From Cristatella mucedo (Eukaryota; Bryozoa; Phylactolaemata; Cristatellidae), in NCBI GenBank assembly GCA_009760855.2, contig WPIO01000215.1:1-64000 (forward strand): DNA of 64,000 bases. Direction: 5' to 3'. Position numbers and translations under genes: made by a program. The stretch's first letter is position 1. Each line of letters begins with the position of its first letter. Positions 21,886 to 33,490 of this stretch are shown one piece after another. The notes beneath the pieces are model-generated. The model was not told where the DNA came from, did not search any database, and saw only the letters and a program-made list of their open reading frames with translations.

Positions 21886-23089
21886 ACCATGGGCCGGTGT
21901 GTAGTGCCTCATTCTCAAGTGAAGCTTTTCGATCAGGATTTATTTCGTTTCGTGGTTGAATGCAGTGGACTGAGGTGGATTGTGGTATTAGCCTGAGTCA
22001 TTGCGATCTTATTTCAGTGGACTTCGTGAGACCAAGATAGAGGAATCGAGCGAAACTTTCTGTGTAGATTATACGTGTAGCGTAGTTTGATATTCCAAAC
22101 TTTCTGGAGCTGTTTGCAGCTGATTTGTGGTGGCTTTGACGTCAACTAGAATAGATTTCGGTGGATTGTGGTACAAGCATTCGGCGTCAAAGATCATTTT
22201 CACAAAATCGGGTGGGCTCAGCGACATGAAATTTGGTGGACAGATAAATTCAAACGTGTGCTACAATACGAGTGCAAAAATTTGAGCTCGGCAATGCTTA
22301 CGTCTGGTCGTTGTTAACCTAATTAGATTGGATTGTGTTGGATTGTGGTAATTCGTCGAACCCAAGAAAAGGGCTGCAACGGTCAAGCGATCCCTGGCGG
22401 TCCTGTCGAACACGAAGGTTTGAGCCCCAGCTGTGCTAGCGAAGGGAGCCTGCCAATTGTACAGGGAAGCTAGCCTGCATTGGCCAATGCTGCTGCATTC
22501 GAGGTCAGGGTCAAGCATAAGCTGCTGAACGGTTTGGCTGGAAAGTTGCTAGCAATCGTTGGCTTGAAAAGGTCCAAGTTGAGAAAATTCACCATGTCTG
22601 ACGTGTCCTTCGCTGACCATTTAAATGGACTGTCATCAAGCATGCATTGATGAGTTTGCTACATTGTGACTACGGTCATCTGGAGGCGTGGTCGGCACGA
22701 GCTTCGGCAGATGTGCTTGATATGGCTGTTGCTGCAGACATTGGCATTGGACCTCGTTCTGCAGTAATCGACGCCCCAATCAGCTATGCCAAAGTGCTTC
22801 TGCTGCATGTCTACCAGGTTCCAGTGCATTAATAACAGTGGAATTCCTGGTCTCCAATGCAAATATGCATCCCATTCTGGCTGGCGATCAGCCTAAGCAA
22901 GTGTACCAATACTACTCCCTCGATCTAGGAGATAGGGCAGCACCTAACAAAAAGTCACTAATGCTTAGAGCCGGCTACACTGAGCACTCTTCAGCCACTT
23001 AGTCTTTGTGGCTTTGTGGAGTTGAAGCCGGAGATACGTCACATTACATCAAGCACCGAGATTGACAGTTCAAGTACTCCCACAGACTA
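21886..23089. other. Anonymous DNA
   Basis: No recognised gene. At 22419-22440 GGTTTGAGCCCC resembles a tRNA B box but has no convincing A box upstream. A 61-codon frame at 22647-22832 has no domain. Confidence 0.35.
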
Positions 23090-23340
23090 ATCCCAGCTGA
23101 AGTCATGATATTTCTCGAATTAAGATCTTTAAAAGCGAGCTAAAAGCTCACATGATCCTTACAGCTTTTACTCTTCGTGCATGCATGTTTATTTGTGTGC
23201 TCACGAGTGCTGACAAAGCACAATTGACTGGCATGCTTCTTCTCCAGCCAATGCCTTATTTGTATCAATGTAATTTTATTGTTAAGGTCATGCGTGCGGC
23301 CGCCGGAAGCCAGTCCGAGCATCGAGGTTACAACTGTCTA
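23090..23340 (+). mobile_element. Possible diverged LINE 3' fragment
   Basis: ATCTTTAAAAGCGAGCTAAA at about 23123 and the following codons (LKAHMILTAF) resemble the LINE A end LKTHLFRTAF, and GAGTGCTGACAA follows at the expected distance. Too diverged to be sure. Confidence 0.4.
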
Positions 23341-23559
23341 CTCTAACCGTCTCCAAAAGGAACAGTGAGAAACGCCTCTGAATTTCCGCCGATGAGCAAG
23401 CAGGCTACAGCAGTCAGAGAACTAAAACAGTTCACCAGGACCATCACTAGTCCAGTGCTGGTGCATCCTGCCTGTTGCTGCTGCATCTTTGTGTGCAAAT
23501 AAAAACTGCTCGGCAATGCTATTGCCTAAGGATCTCAGTCAGGGGGGTACAAAGTGTAG

Positions 23560-23690
23560 GCTGCTGCCTTCTGGTTTGACCTAGAGGTAACACGCTTGCC
23601 TTTAACGATCAAGGTCGTTGGCTCGATCCCTGCATTACTGGAAAAGCATCTAGATGGAGATCGAGTTGGTGTACAAAAATAATAATACAA
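23560..23690 (+). mobile_element. tRNA-like SINE head
   Basis: A-box-like TGACCTAGAGGTAACACGC (about 23578) and B-box-like GGCTCGATCCC (about 23622) at tRNA spacing. The body after the B box is short and runs into AATAATAATAC. Not a foldable functional tRNA by eye. It converges with the SINE 3 copy that follows. Confidence 0.5.
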
Positions 23691-23840
23691 TAGAATTCGT
23701 TTCTATAGCATCCCAAGTAAAGTTAAAACTCTATTCACCCACTCGACACATGTCACGGGTGCTCGAGCCCACGGTCTTGGTCGTCGAATACATTCACCTT
23801 GACCTTGTTTCGAGGCCAGCATGTTAATACCACCGGGTTG
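23691..23840 (-). mobile_element. SINE 3 copy, diverged
   Basis: Minus strand: B-box-like GGGCTCGAGCACC followed by GTGACATGTGTCGAGTG and GAATAGAG, parallel to GTGGCATATGTGCAGAG and GAATAGAG in the copy at 1.5 kb. It ends in TATTGTATTATTATT, like a LINE A-type ATT tail. Confidence 0.55.
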
Positions 23841-24639
23841 GAGTATGCGATATCGCTCATCAAACATATTTACTGTGACCTTGGTGGGGAGGGGAATGTC
23901 AAATGGGGAATTTAGCAGCTGGGATCTCGAGGCTAAATGCTATGTAAGCATGCAATACATATGATAAATTGCTGTGTAACTCTGGCTTTGCACGTATGGG
24001 GTAGAAGCAGTGATGACAGACACTGGGTGTGGGGCAGAAAGTAGCAATTCCAGGGTTATAAAAAGTCTTCTAAGTCGCTGAGCTAGGCCGCATTTTCTAG
24101 TTTGCCAATTATAGTTGCTGAGTATCTCACGGAAAAGTTGGCTATTTAGCTGCTAATGGGATCACCCCCTAGCTACAATGTCAGGGCATTTTCAGTCTGA
24201 ATGGAGCTCAGGACTCCCGAAACCTCTCGCATAAGCAGAGCTGAGTATGGCTGCTATCAATCATATCCACTGTGCTTCTAGGACGAATTTAAACTTGATG
24301 CCCAGGCAAAGCAATAGGCGTGCAAGAATGTGGTGGCCATCCAATCTATTAATTATTGCCATGACACCCGACATAACAGAGAATAACACTAAGTCATTAA
24401 AAAATTATTAAGAAAAATAAGGCATGTGTATAACATCCTAAGATAGATCAATCTTTGTCTTTGCACTTTAAGCATGCTTGAAAGGAAGTATTACAACTGC
24501 TTCGTGATAACCGGCGAAACGGCAGAAGGCATACACATACAAAAATACAGCTTGCATTGGCCTAGCGAATGCTGCATGAAATTGGTTCGTTTTTAGTAAT
24601 CTTTTTTAATGTCATCAAGGTTTGTTGTAATGGTGGCTG
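23841..24639. other. Anonymous DNA
   Basis: No supported gene or repeat. Confidence 0.4.
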
Positions 24640-25035
24640 GATTGAGATTCGGGCTTTGGAAGCGAACAAACCACCATTTGGAGACAGTGCCTTTGGTTCG
24701 TATGCTCCCAATGCCTGGAAATCATTCCCGACTTCCGTCACAAAATACCCTGACTCGACGACATTTAAAAAGAAACTAAAAACGCACCTATTTATGACAT
24801 CATTTAGTAGATCCCTGTTATTCGTCCTTTATGTGCTTAAGCGTGCTTACTCTGTGCATGCTGCCACTCACCATACTCACATGCTGACCCTGTGTCTGTC
24901 ACCCATAACTATGCTGTTCATGTTTATCAAGCATGCTATTACTCACCACTCGAGCGTATCTCCTTTGCGGTAAATGTAAAGCGCCTAGAAAGAGATTGCG
25001 TTCTCTGAGGGTACTTTATCAAGTGTATTATCATT
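24640..25035 (+). mobile_element. LINE A 3' end with tail
   Basis: Codons equivalent to FGDSAFGSYAPNAWKSFPT, LKTHLFMTSFSRSL, 3' UTR and the hairpin (AAAGCGCCTAGAAAGAGATT, then TTCTCTGAGGG), ending TATCAAGTG with an imperfect ATT tail. Confidence 0.88.
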
Positions 25036-25480
25036 GTTATGATTAGCGAAAACTAAAGGCAGGATTTCCAAAGTGATTTGGGGTTCGTTTGAAACAGTTT
25101 AACTGCCTGAGTCTTAAGGGTGGCTGTTACGAAGCCTGGTTTGAATTTTCAAGTATTTCGGATATTTAGGCGGGAGATAGGGCAGAAAGAGACCATACTT
25201 TAAGTCATACAATCTTGAAGTTGTTATTCTGCTTGATAGATACCAGTAACGGTTGGTTAGAATGGGTGTAATAGGGCGAGTGCGAACTTCACGACTGACA
25301 AGCTTTGCTGCCGATTTTTGCACTAACGGTGATTGTACCTGGCAATGTTGCACTGCTGAAGTCAAAACAGGAAGTCATTCATGCATTGGCCAACTTCAAT
25401 ATAATACTAATGTCAAAGCCGGCCCAAGGTTCGCAGTTTTACGTAATTGAGATATGAAATACTTCACAGAGAAGCATTTG
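25036..25480 (-). mobile_element. LINE A C-terminal fragment, no tail
   Basis: Minus-strand degenerate C-terminal region. Anchors are GATTTCCAAAGTGATTTGGG, AAACAGTTTAACTGCC and GCTTGATAGATACCAGTAAC. It abuts the tail of the + strand copy, giving a tail-to-tail pair. Confidence 0.6.
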
Positions 25481-26389
25481 ATGCAATCTGGTAAAAGGTC
25501 ACTTTGCAACAGGACCCTCAGATTTCATGTACAAGTTAAAGGAGATGTGACTGCTAGCCCATTTTTAGAAATATAGTTTCCTAGTTCTATAGTAGCTAAT
25601 GGTTAAGACTAACGAGCACTTTGCTTTTACTATCGTTCAATTCGAGTTCACTACCGGTTACTACTCATGCTACTGCTTCAGATATGCGTCACAAATGAGC
25701 GGGAGATGTTCTGAGTTGGTTAATCGCTGCGTAGTTTTCTTCCTCCTTGTTAATTGCAGGCTTATATCGAGTCACAGATACAAGATCAAGCATTATGAAA
25801 CACGTAGCTCTGAATACGCACGATACATGAGCCACTAATAAATTGGGCTCAGTGAAGCATAATTCAGGGCTGAGTACTTGTGCCCTACATGCAGTTACAG
25901 CTTAGCCAGGGAGTCGCAATTCACGAGACAGATTGTGACCTAGAACCAAATTGAGACATCAGAAAACTTCCGACTAAACTGAGTATGAGCGTGCTTCTAC
26001 CAACTTGGACTGAGCCTGGTCTATTAACACATATTTTGCGACTTTTATATTAGCTAACTTGTTAGTACCTTAGATTCATTCTAGCAAAGATATTTTTATT
26101 TATTTGCATATATCGCCTATAATACAGGTGTGTTAATGTACAACCCGATTCCGGGTTTCGTTCTTCAGATTCCATGCGGCCATTTTCAGCAGTGCTTTTC
26201 TGTATCGGCTACTTCAAAGCCAGCTATAAACGGTGAATAGAGTTTCTTCGATAGTTCATCTGTTCCCCAGAAACACATTGGTGACATCGGAAACTTTGAT
26301 GAGATGTAGTGACAATGGTGGCAAGGAACTATGAAAAACCCGTCCTATTCGAGATGATTACGACCCGGGTCCCTAAAGGCCTAGGTTTC
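25481..26389. other. Anonymous AT-rich DNA
   Basis: Reading frames up to 79 codons without domains. GC content rises sharply at about 26.4 kb, where R1 begins. Confidence 0.4.
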
Positions 26390-27985
26390 GCCACGAGCAG
26401 ACCCTGACTTCAAGGTTTTCAGGTAGAGACAGCTGCAGACCAGGACGCCCTTCTCTAGAGGAACAAGCTGACGCGAGTAATGTTACTGTGTCTCCGGCGG
26501 CAGCAGCGCTAGTGGAGTCTCACGAAGACACAAAGACGCGAGCTGGCGAATGCGATGAGTGAACGAGACTCTCGTCTCTATTCCCTAGCGGGTACGTATA
26601 CGAGCTGGGGGCTGACTGACTCACCACAGATACTGGAGTGTCTCTCTGGTGGTGGGCCACATGCTAACGTAAACGGCTCAACCACCCGCCGCTGTCGGGG
26701 CATACGTCGCAGCCGAGAAGCCACAGGTGCACACATCAGGCATCACCGGGTCGGCTCGTTAGTCCGCCCCTCGAGCGACGCCGCTTGAGCGCGAGGTCAG
26801 CTGACCCGTGCAGATGTCTGGATATGCGCCCCTGCGACGTTTTGCTGGGCGGCGAAACGAATGCCACGTGACTTTGCGGACTGGCAGAGGCAGCGGCATC
26901 ACGCTAAACGAGCGAGTGGCGAGCGCTAGAGTGGAAGCCGCACCTGCAGCCGACGCTCGCTCCGACCGTGGCGCTCACCAATGAGGAGGAGCAAATATTG
27001 CAGAGCGACGCCGAGCAAACTGGGAAGAGACAGACCACCGCCCGCACCAGCTGGGCAGATTGTCAAAAGAGCGCCTACGGCGGGCTTAGATCGGAGGCGT
27101 GCCAGCGAAACTGCACGCTGCCCAGTAGCGATCGGCTGGCATCAATCCAAGCAGCAGGAGACGCCGGTCGGCGCGTGCTCCTCGCTGCTTTGTAAAGCTG
27201 CTGGACCGAGGCCAACAGAGACAGAGTGTCGAAATGGCGGGTGCCAGGCGATACGTCGCGCGCTTTTGAATGATGGAGGCTTTGTTGCGTCTAGAGACTT
27301 GAGTAGCTTCGTACGACAAGCACAACGAATGGTAAGAAGGTCATGGGAAAAGCTGACGGGATAATTTTAAATAAATCTGCCATTTGCTTAGATAAGTTTG
27401 CATCGGCGTAGCTCATCCATCAGTTCGCTGTGTCCGGTCGAGACTCGATGACTCCGATGCTAACATACCCATATGCTGCGATGCCACAGAGTCACTCGGG
27501 CTCATTGGTTGCTAGGCAGGAGAGTTGTCTGCTGCTAATTTCAAGCCTAGGCGGCTTGCGGCGAGTATTCGGTGACAGCCGTAACTGGCAGATCGTCCGG
27601 CCTGTGCAACATGACGCTTGCAGCAGGTGCAAGGCTTTGCAGCCAAGCTCGTCTGCAGCGACTCGGACTGCCTCTTGCTCAAGCAACTATTGCATCAAAG
27701 GCATTTTAACTCATGCTTAAATCTCTTCCTTTTCTAGATCTTGCTTGCCATTAAGAAATACTTCCACTTCAAGCTTTAAATTAATGAATTTAAAAATAAG
27801 CCTACTCTTCGCACCATGCGCTCTATTCGCACGGATTGTTGTTCATATACTAACTAATACGTGCTGAATTTGAGAACGTTATCCCACATAAGCTGAATCG
27901 TGTTCCTTTCCCAGCACACGCTAAGTGACTACAAAGTGGTCTAGTGGTTCCGAGGTGAACCAGAAATATTTTGTTATTATTTTGT
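26390..27985 (+). repeat. R1 composite repeat, copy 1
   Basis: Homologous to 49505-51345. Shared landmarks in order are AGGAACAAGCTG/AGAAGAACTGGCTG, GCTCGTTAGTCCGCC/GCTCGTTCGTCCTGC, the ACGCCGGTCGGCGCG block (27162 and 50228), GGAGGCTTTG, TATTCGGTGACAGC, and GCAAGGCTTTGCAGCCA. The 3' part contains AARLVCRE-like LINE-derived codons, so R1 probably includes a remnant of a LINE related to LINE A. GC- and CpG-rich in its first 1 kb. Several short reading frames inside it are not conserved in the second copy. Confidence 0.8.
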
Positions 27986-28110
27986 ACTGCCCATTGTTGA
28001 TATTGTCAGACAACGGCATTGTTGTACGTAAGCTTTTCAGTAATTGTACATCAGCCACATTCAACATTCTCGATCTCAAGCGAAGAACGCTCCAAAGAAA
28101 GACGGATCGA

Positions 28111-28111
28111 G

Positions 28112-28147
<36 letters not shown>

Positions 28148-28215
28148 CAGAGACAGAGACAGAGACAGAGACAGAGACAGAGACAGAGACAGGCAGACAG
28201 ACAGACAGAGACTGA
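28111..28215. repeat. (GACAGA)n / (GA)n microsatellite
   Basis: GA dinucleotides run into about twelve ACAGAG hexamers, then GACA tetramers. It generates overlapping spurious reading frames in several phases. Confidence 0.95.
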
Positions 28216-28333
28216 CACAGATATAGAGGTCTAAGTGCTGGATAAATTGATTCAACCTCCTAGCTGAGCTTACCTTGGAGAGGAAATCAACGAAACTTGT
28301 ACTGATTAGGAAAGTGGAAAGAACATCCAACAT

Positions 28334-28485
28334 GGGGGGAATGTCCTACTTCGGGGGAAATGTCTGGGGATATATGTACTAGGCTCCACCAAGGGGGGGG
28401 GAATGCCAGGAGTGGGGAAACGTCCAGGGGGGATCTCCTACAATTGGATTTCAGGCATTCCTTTAAGTGTCGTCTTTTCGGGGGG
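28334..28485 (+). repeat. Cluster of G-runs with repeated GGGGAAATGTC motif
   Basis: Seven runs of 4-9 G (28334, 28353, 28366, 28393, 28414, 28427, 28480) are mostly followed by AATGTCC, AAATGTC, AATGCC or AAACGTCC. An irregular tandem array with potential to form G-quadruplexes on the + strand. It separates R1 from R2. Confidence 0.7.
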
Positions 28486-30010
28486 ATGTCGCGATGTTAG
28501 TCAGGAGTGAATCGGCTACGCTAGATTTCATGTACGGAATTGGTCGCCGCGTCCTGAGATCGTCCTAGCGAGGACGGTTGTAATATGAAGGCTTGTATCT
28601 ACTCCGTAATTACCGACTGCGATGGAAACGAGAGCCCTAGCGTTGTCGCCGGCCTCGCATGCAAATTAGCCTTTTGTCCGAAGAGATCGTCCAGTCGTAG
28701 GACGACTGTTGAGCGAACACTAGAAGGCGCACACTGGCGGCCGTCAAGCGACGACGCGTTAACCGTGCCGTCACTATGCCGCTACTGCGTCCAGGTGTCA
28801 GGCGCTGTCGATGGTCTTTAAAATGTCACGTCGTGCCTACCGCGCGGCCTTATATATTTCAATTTCTCGCGGGAGTATCGACAAGTGCGTTACGCCGGGG
28901 GCGTTGTCTGGACGCCGCTCGAGATTAGTGCGAATAACGTAACACAATGTAATTTGTATCTGTCAGTATTTTCACAAAGCCCAAAGACGGTGTGATTGTT
29001 ACGCAAAAGAGTTTAGTATAGCGTACTCCCAGCCTAAGCGGCTTTCGGTACGTATTCGGTAGCCCACGGAGTTCACCTCAAGCAACAGAGAGAAAGTTAG
29101 CAGCATGGCTGAGTTTTAGATACCAGTTGAGATAATGAGTAACATGAAAGCAGCAGCTCAGAACTGCTGGAAAGGATGTGAAGCAGTCGGTTGGCTGGAA
29201 AGTAGATATAGTACGTTATGGCTCTATTCTTCTAGGCCTGCTGCATTTGTTATTTCCTATCCAACCTCAACGTCTACTGTATTGATATAAGTCTTTCAAC
29301 CTCTACCCGGTCCTCCTGCTGACGACGTAGACTAATATATTGTGACGGCGGCGGCGAACCTCAGATCGGAGCACTTACTGTGGCCATTCTGACGACTCAT
29401 CAGCAGAATCGTCAGAATCTCGCCGCCGCCATCAACTGTACAAATCGCAACGAATGCAACGTGGCTGAGCGGACTAGCGAACGAGCAAAACTCGACAGCC
29501 CATTTCAAGAGCGTTGGCGTGCGGAATGCCACGAAATTTCGTGGATAAGCCGTAAACGCGTACCGCTCAGCGAAAACCCCCATATTCACGCCCCGCGCCA
29601 AAGCACTCATTGAACGGGGACGAACCGCAAACCCTCTGGAGACCGTACCTTAAGTTGAGGAACTTTTTTGCGGAATGCCGCAAACTTTTGCTAATAAGCC
29701 ATATAAGCGTAGCCCTCATCTCAGCTGCAGATTTCGCCTCGCACATTTGCTCCTAAGGAGCGGGGACGTGGTAATTCTAGAGGGAGCACCCACTTCTGCC
29801 GCCGTCCACTCTCTGCAGTACTCCTCGCAAAAATTCACTAACCAGTCGTGGTTCGGTCGCACGCGACGTAAGCCGCGGCGCCATCCGCTAAAGTAGTCAC
29901 CGTCACGCACCGCTCAGTCTCGATGCCACCGCACAGACGACCACACTCCCAGGAAATTCATGCCCATCGCTGGAGGCTCTCGCAGTAATCGTCGGCTGAG
30001 GTTGGCCTAA
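28486..30010. repeat. R2 composite repeat, copy 1
   Basis: Left part (28525-28940) matches 39480-39760 and 41241-41345; next comes a LINE B 3' end (28945-29215, minus), then the R2 core (29240-30010). The core holds a GGTCCTCCTGCTGACGACGT block, GGC-rich triplets, a perfect 10-bp stem-loop (29386-29395 with 29409-29418), and on the minus strand frames such as RPNHDWLVNF and EEYCREW shared with other copies. Ends in CCTAATGG and ATT repeats. No transposase or terminal inverted repeat was recognised. Confidence 0.75.
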
Positions 30011-30290
30011 TGGTATTATTATTATTATGGTCTTATTATTATGTGCTGAGAAGAAGCTGCCAAAGAAAATCAAACCTTCGCTCGAACCGCCTTCAATGAA
30101 AACTGGAAGTTAGCTAAACTCACGCCCCCCACAAGTGATAGGGGGGCTCAAATTAGTGAGGTACGAAACGCCTACACGAGCCTGGAAGGTCATCGAGCGT
30201 CGTATGAGGTCAGGGATTGCTATTTCAAAGCAACTCCTGCAGCTCCTGTTTGGACCGTGTAATGCAGCGCTGAAGTACGGCTAAAACACA
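30011..30290. repeat. R3 fragment, copy 1
   Basis: TTATTATGTGCTGAGAAG, then GAAAACTGGAAGTT, AATTAGTGAGGTACGAAA and GTCAGGGATTGC match the start of R3 at 33.86 kb and 52.62 kb. Ends at about 30290, shorter than the other copies. Confidence 0.75.
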
Positions 30291-31109
30291 AGCGGCCACA
30301 ACTGGGCGCCGACAGCCAAAGTATATTGTGGGCCCGTTAGTAGAGGCTACGCACCGGCGCTAGCGCTTTATGCGGCGCGTACCAAACACACGGAGTTAAC
30401 AGAGCAAACTCCCGAAGCCTGAGTATAATAAACTACCCTATGCGACCCCGAAGACGGATCGCTACAGCATCCCAAAATACGAGCAGCTAACCGAGTAACC
30501 GGCTGAGCGCAACCACGGCAGTCTACCTCTGCACATCCGGAAAACGAAGTCAAGCCTGCGGTCAGAGCCAAGTGCCAGACAGCCAAATGGCCTCACACGT
30601 GGCTGACTGGATGTTAGGCGGCTATCTCCTAACCACATCGCCTGCACGGAGCTCTGCGCAGGCGATGTGGTTAGGAGATGGACCGACTAATGCACTTAAG
30701 TAGACATAGTCGATGCGAGACTACGCTTCGAGAGCACGACAGGCGAACCTACTGCGACGAACAGCTATACGCAACTTAATGACGTTGGCCATGATGGGAG
30801 GTCGGCAGCAGCTCCTGTCGCAACGGGGCACGATATAAAGGGCCAAACCACATCTCGATGCATCCGGGCAGAAAAGTGAGGAAATGAGGTGTCTTCATCG
30901 TCTTGGCAAATGAGCTTTTGATTACTGACCGTGCGGACTTCAGATAGCCCCTTAAAAGAGAACTGAATTTCTTTATGGGCACTTTAAAAACACCTGAAAA
31001 AGTGGCACCTCAATTGATTCTTGATAACGGGCACAACTCCAGCACGCGAGACGTAATGTATCTCCGTCTGTAACGTAGCGCACAGCGACTTATCTCTTGA
31101 GCCTGTTCT
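30291..31109. other. Anonymous GC-rich DNA with a palindrome
   Basis: No gene recognised. It contains the 56-bp palindrome at 30624-30679, listed separately, and at about 31040-31075 a piece of LINE B tail (AATGTATCTCCGTCTGTAAC). Confidence 0.45.
30624..30679. repeat. 56-bp near-perfect palindrome
   Basis: A 22-bp arm (30624-30645, starting ATCTCCTAACC) and its exact reverse complement (30658-30679) flank a 12-nt centre that is itself nearly palindromic around GAGCTC. Perfect arms stand out in a region where other repeats are 15-30% diverged. Confidence 0.95.
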
Positions 31110-31258
31110 ACAAGTGCGATTTATCGTCCACACGTGACCTGAGGTCGCGAAGAGGCTGAAACTGGGGCAGCAGTTCAGCTAGGTACGGAGGAGCCCAGCC
31201 GTGGTGGGCCTTGTGAGTCAGCGTAAGAACTTTGCTCTGTATCCGTTGCACAACCGGC
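31110..31258 (-). mobile_element. LINE B internal fragment
   Basis: Minus-strand codons equivalent to VQRIQSKVLTLTHKAHHGW, LAELLPQFQPL and the following residues. It abuts R2 copy 2 at about 31260. Confidence 0.75.
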
Positions 31259-31261
31259 ATC

Positions 31262-33490
31262 CAACGTCACGTCGTGCCAACCCCCGATGCCTCAAGTATT
31301 TCAAATGCTCGCGGCAGCGTCGACATGTGCGTTACGCAGCAGGCGGTGCCCGGGCACTGCTCAAGGTAAGCACGACTGACGTAATGTCATGTCAGAATGA
31401 CGCGAGGTAATGTCGCAGCCTAAGCTGATTTTGGTAAGCATTTGGCAGCCAAGGAACTTCATCTCGCGCAACGAAGAGAAAGGTAGAAGCATAGCTGAGT
31501 TGGGAGAGCAGTTGAGACAATGAGTAGCATGCAAGTTGCAGCTCACGAGAGCTGGAAAGGATCAGCCGCAGTCGGTAGCTGGAGAGTAGATGTCGTACAT
31601 TACCACTATAGTCTTCTCGGCCGGCCGCCTTTGTTATTTTCTGTCTGACCTCAACAACTACTGTACTACTATAGTGCTGTAAGTCTTTTAACCGCCATCA
31701 GGTCCTTCTGCTGACGACGTATATTGCAGCTGCGGCAAGCCCCGGATTGGAGCACTCCTCCCTGCGACTGTTCTGACAGAAGACTACTCATCGGCCGAAC
31801 CGTAAACCGAGCAACAGAGAGAAAGTGAGCAGCATTGCTGTCTTTCCACTGCCATCAGGTGCTCCTGCTGACGACGTAGTCTATGATAGTGCGGCGGCGG
31901 CAGCGGCGGCCTCGGATCGGAGCACTGACTGCGGCCATTCTGACGACTCATCAGCCGAATCGTCAGAATCTCGCCGCCGCCATCAGCTGCACTCCCATTC
32001 TTCGGCGGCGCTTGTTGTGTGAGTGCAGCGAAAAACCGCGACCAGCGGACAACCATTGCGGCCTATTGCAAATCCTCTACAAAACAGCTGGGCGATGCTG
32101 TGCTATTTATTACGGGCTATTGAGCGACCGGCTGCAGAGCGTCCCCCACAGAATTTCTCAGCGTTTTGCGTGCGTCGCGCTCTCGAAAAAGAATCCGGCA
32201 AATTTACGCCGCACGGTTGCCTCTCGATCGGTTTTACTGCATCCTGCTCTCTGTGCGCTGCAAAGCACTTTTGATGTCCGTTCGCCTGGAACTCGCATGC
32301 TGCGTTACCTGGTGACATTGAGTGGATTTGCCGTGAAATACGCGAACTCTGTTTGAGCTGCGTGAAGTAGAGCTATTCAGCTCCGCTGTGAATCAAGGCG
32401 AGCTTAGGGCAGTGACCGCGTGAGGCTTTATGTACGTGTCTCCGTCTGTAACTCCACAAAGCTATAAAGACTATGAGCGTGTTACGCAGGAGAGTTTTGT
32501 TTAGCGCACTCACAGCCTGAGCGGCTTTCGGTACGCATTCGGTAGCCAACAGACTTCGTCTCACGTAACAAAGAGAAAGTGGGAAGCATAGCACAGTCAG
32601 GGGAGCAGTTGAAGTAGTGAGTTGCATGGAAGTAGCAGCTCAGGATCGCTAAAAAGGATGAGCCGTAGTCGACCGCAGGACAGTATTTTTCGTTGCTCAA
32701 GAATTGTGGAAGCGAGTTCCACAGTCTGGGACCTGCAGAGATAAAGCTTCCGTCGCCAACGGTATTTAAGCGGAGGAACGGAACAGCTCATTTATTGTCC
32801 ACACAGGACTTCAGTGCTCGAAGAAGCTGAAACTGGTGCAGCAGTTCAGCTAGGTACGAAGGAGCCAAGCTGTGGCGGCCCTTGTAGGTCAGCGTATTGC
32901 TCATTGATTCACTTCTCCGAGAACGCAGCAATTGCCGAATGGTGCTAAACTAGTAGAAGAAAACTCTCAAAGCGGTTCGCTGTTGTGATATGCATTCGCC
33001 ACGCGAGTGTCGCATTATCCGTTGTGCCTGGCGAAAGCATGGATCGCAGCGTGGCTGAGCGGACTGGCGAACGAGCAAAAATCGAGAGAGCGTTTCAAGG
33101 GAGTTCACGTGCGGAATGCCACAAAATCTCGCGGATAAGTCGTAAATGCGTAGCCCTCAGCGAAAGCCAATATTCACGCCCCGAGCAGAACTTCCTAATG
33201 AACGGGGACACGGTAATTCAAGAGAGCCCGTCCACTACTGCCGCCGCCAGCTCTCGGCAATACTCCGTGACATAATTCACTAACCAGCCGCTTTTCAGTC
33301 TCACGCGACGTAACCAAGAGCCATCCGTTTCAGTATTCGCATCCGCACCGCGAAGCTCCTTCTCGATTTGCCGCTCAGACCACCGCGCTCCCAGGAAACT
33401 CGCCTCCATCGCCGGAGCACCTCTCAGTAACCGTCGGCTGCGGCTGCGGGTGGCTTAACGGTACTTACATCATACCGTCGAGCCATCGGG
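31262..33490. repeat. R2 composite repeat, copy 2
   Basis: Same order as copy 1: left part from CAACGTCACGTCGTGCC, LINE B 3' end (about 31370-31565, minus), then the R2 core with its GGTCC...CTGCTGACGACGT module present twice (about 31705 and 31857) and the perfect stem-loop at 31937-31969. It has a middle section (about 32000-32430) also present in copy 3 at 40270-40680. The element is split by a LINE B insertion at 32430-32890. Confidence 0.75.
32430..32890 (-). mobile_element. LINE B copy nested in R2
   Basis: Minus-strand LINE B 3' end: GTGTCTCCGTCTGTAACTCC at the tail side, then the coding stretch for LRLNTVGDGSFISAGPRLW and LAELLHQFQLLRALKSC, 5' truncated near 32890. R2 sequence resumes at ATTGATTCACTTCTCCGAGA. 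Copy 3 (about 40675, GAGGCTCGTTGATCGCTGAG) shows the uninterrupted site. Confidence 0.85.

Noticed and set aside
31883-32356. 157-codon plus-strand frame
   Set aside because: Entirely inside R2; not kept as a long frame in copy 3 at the same place.
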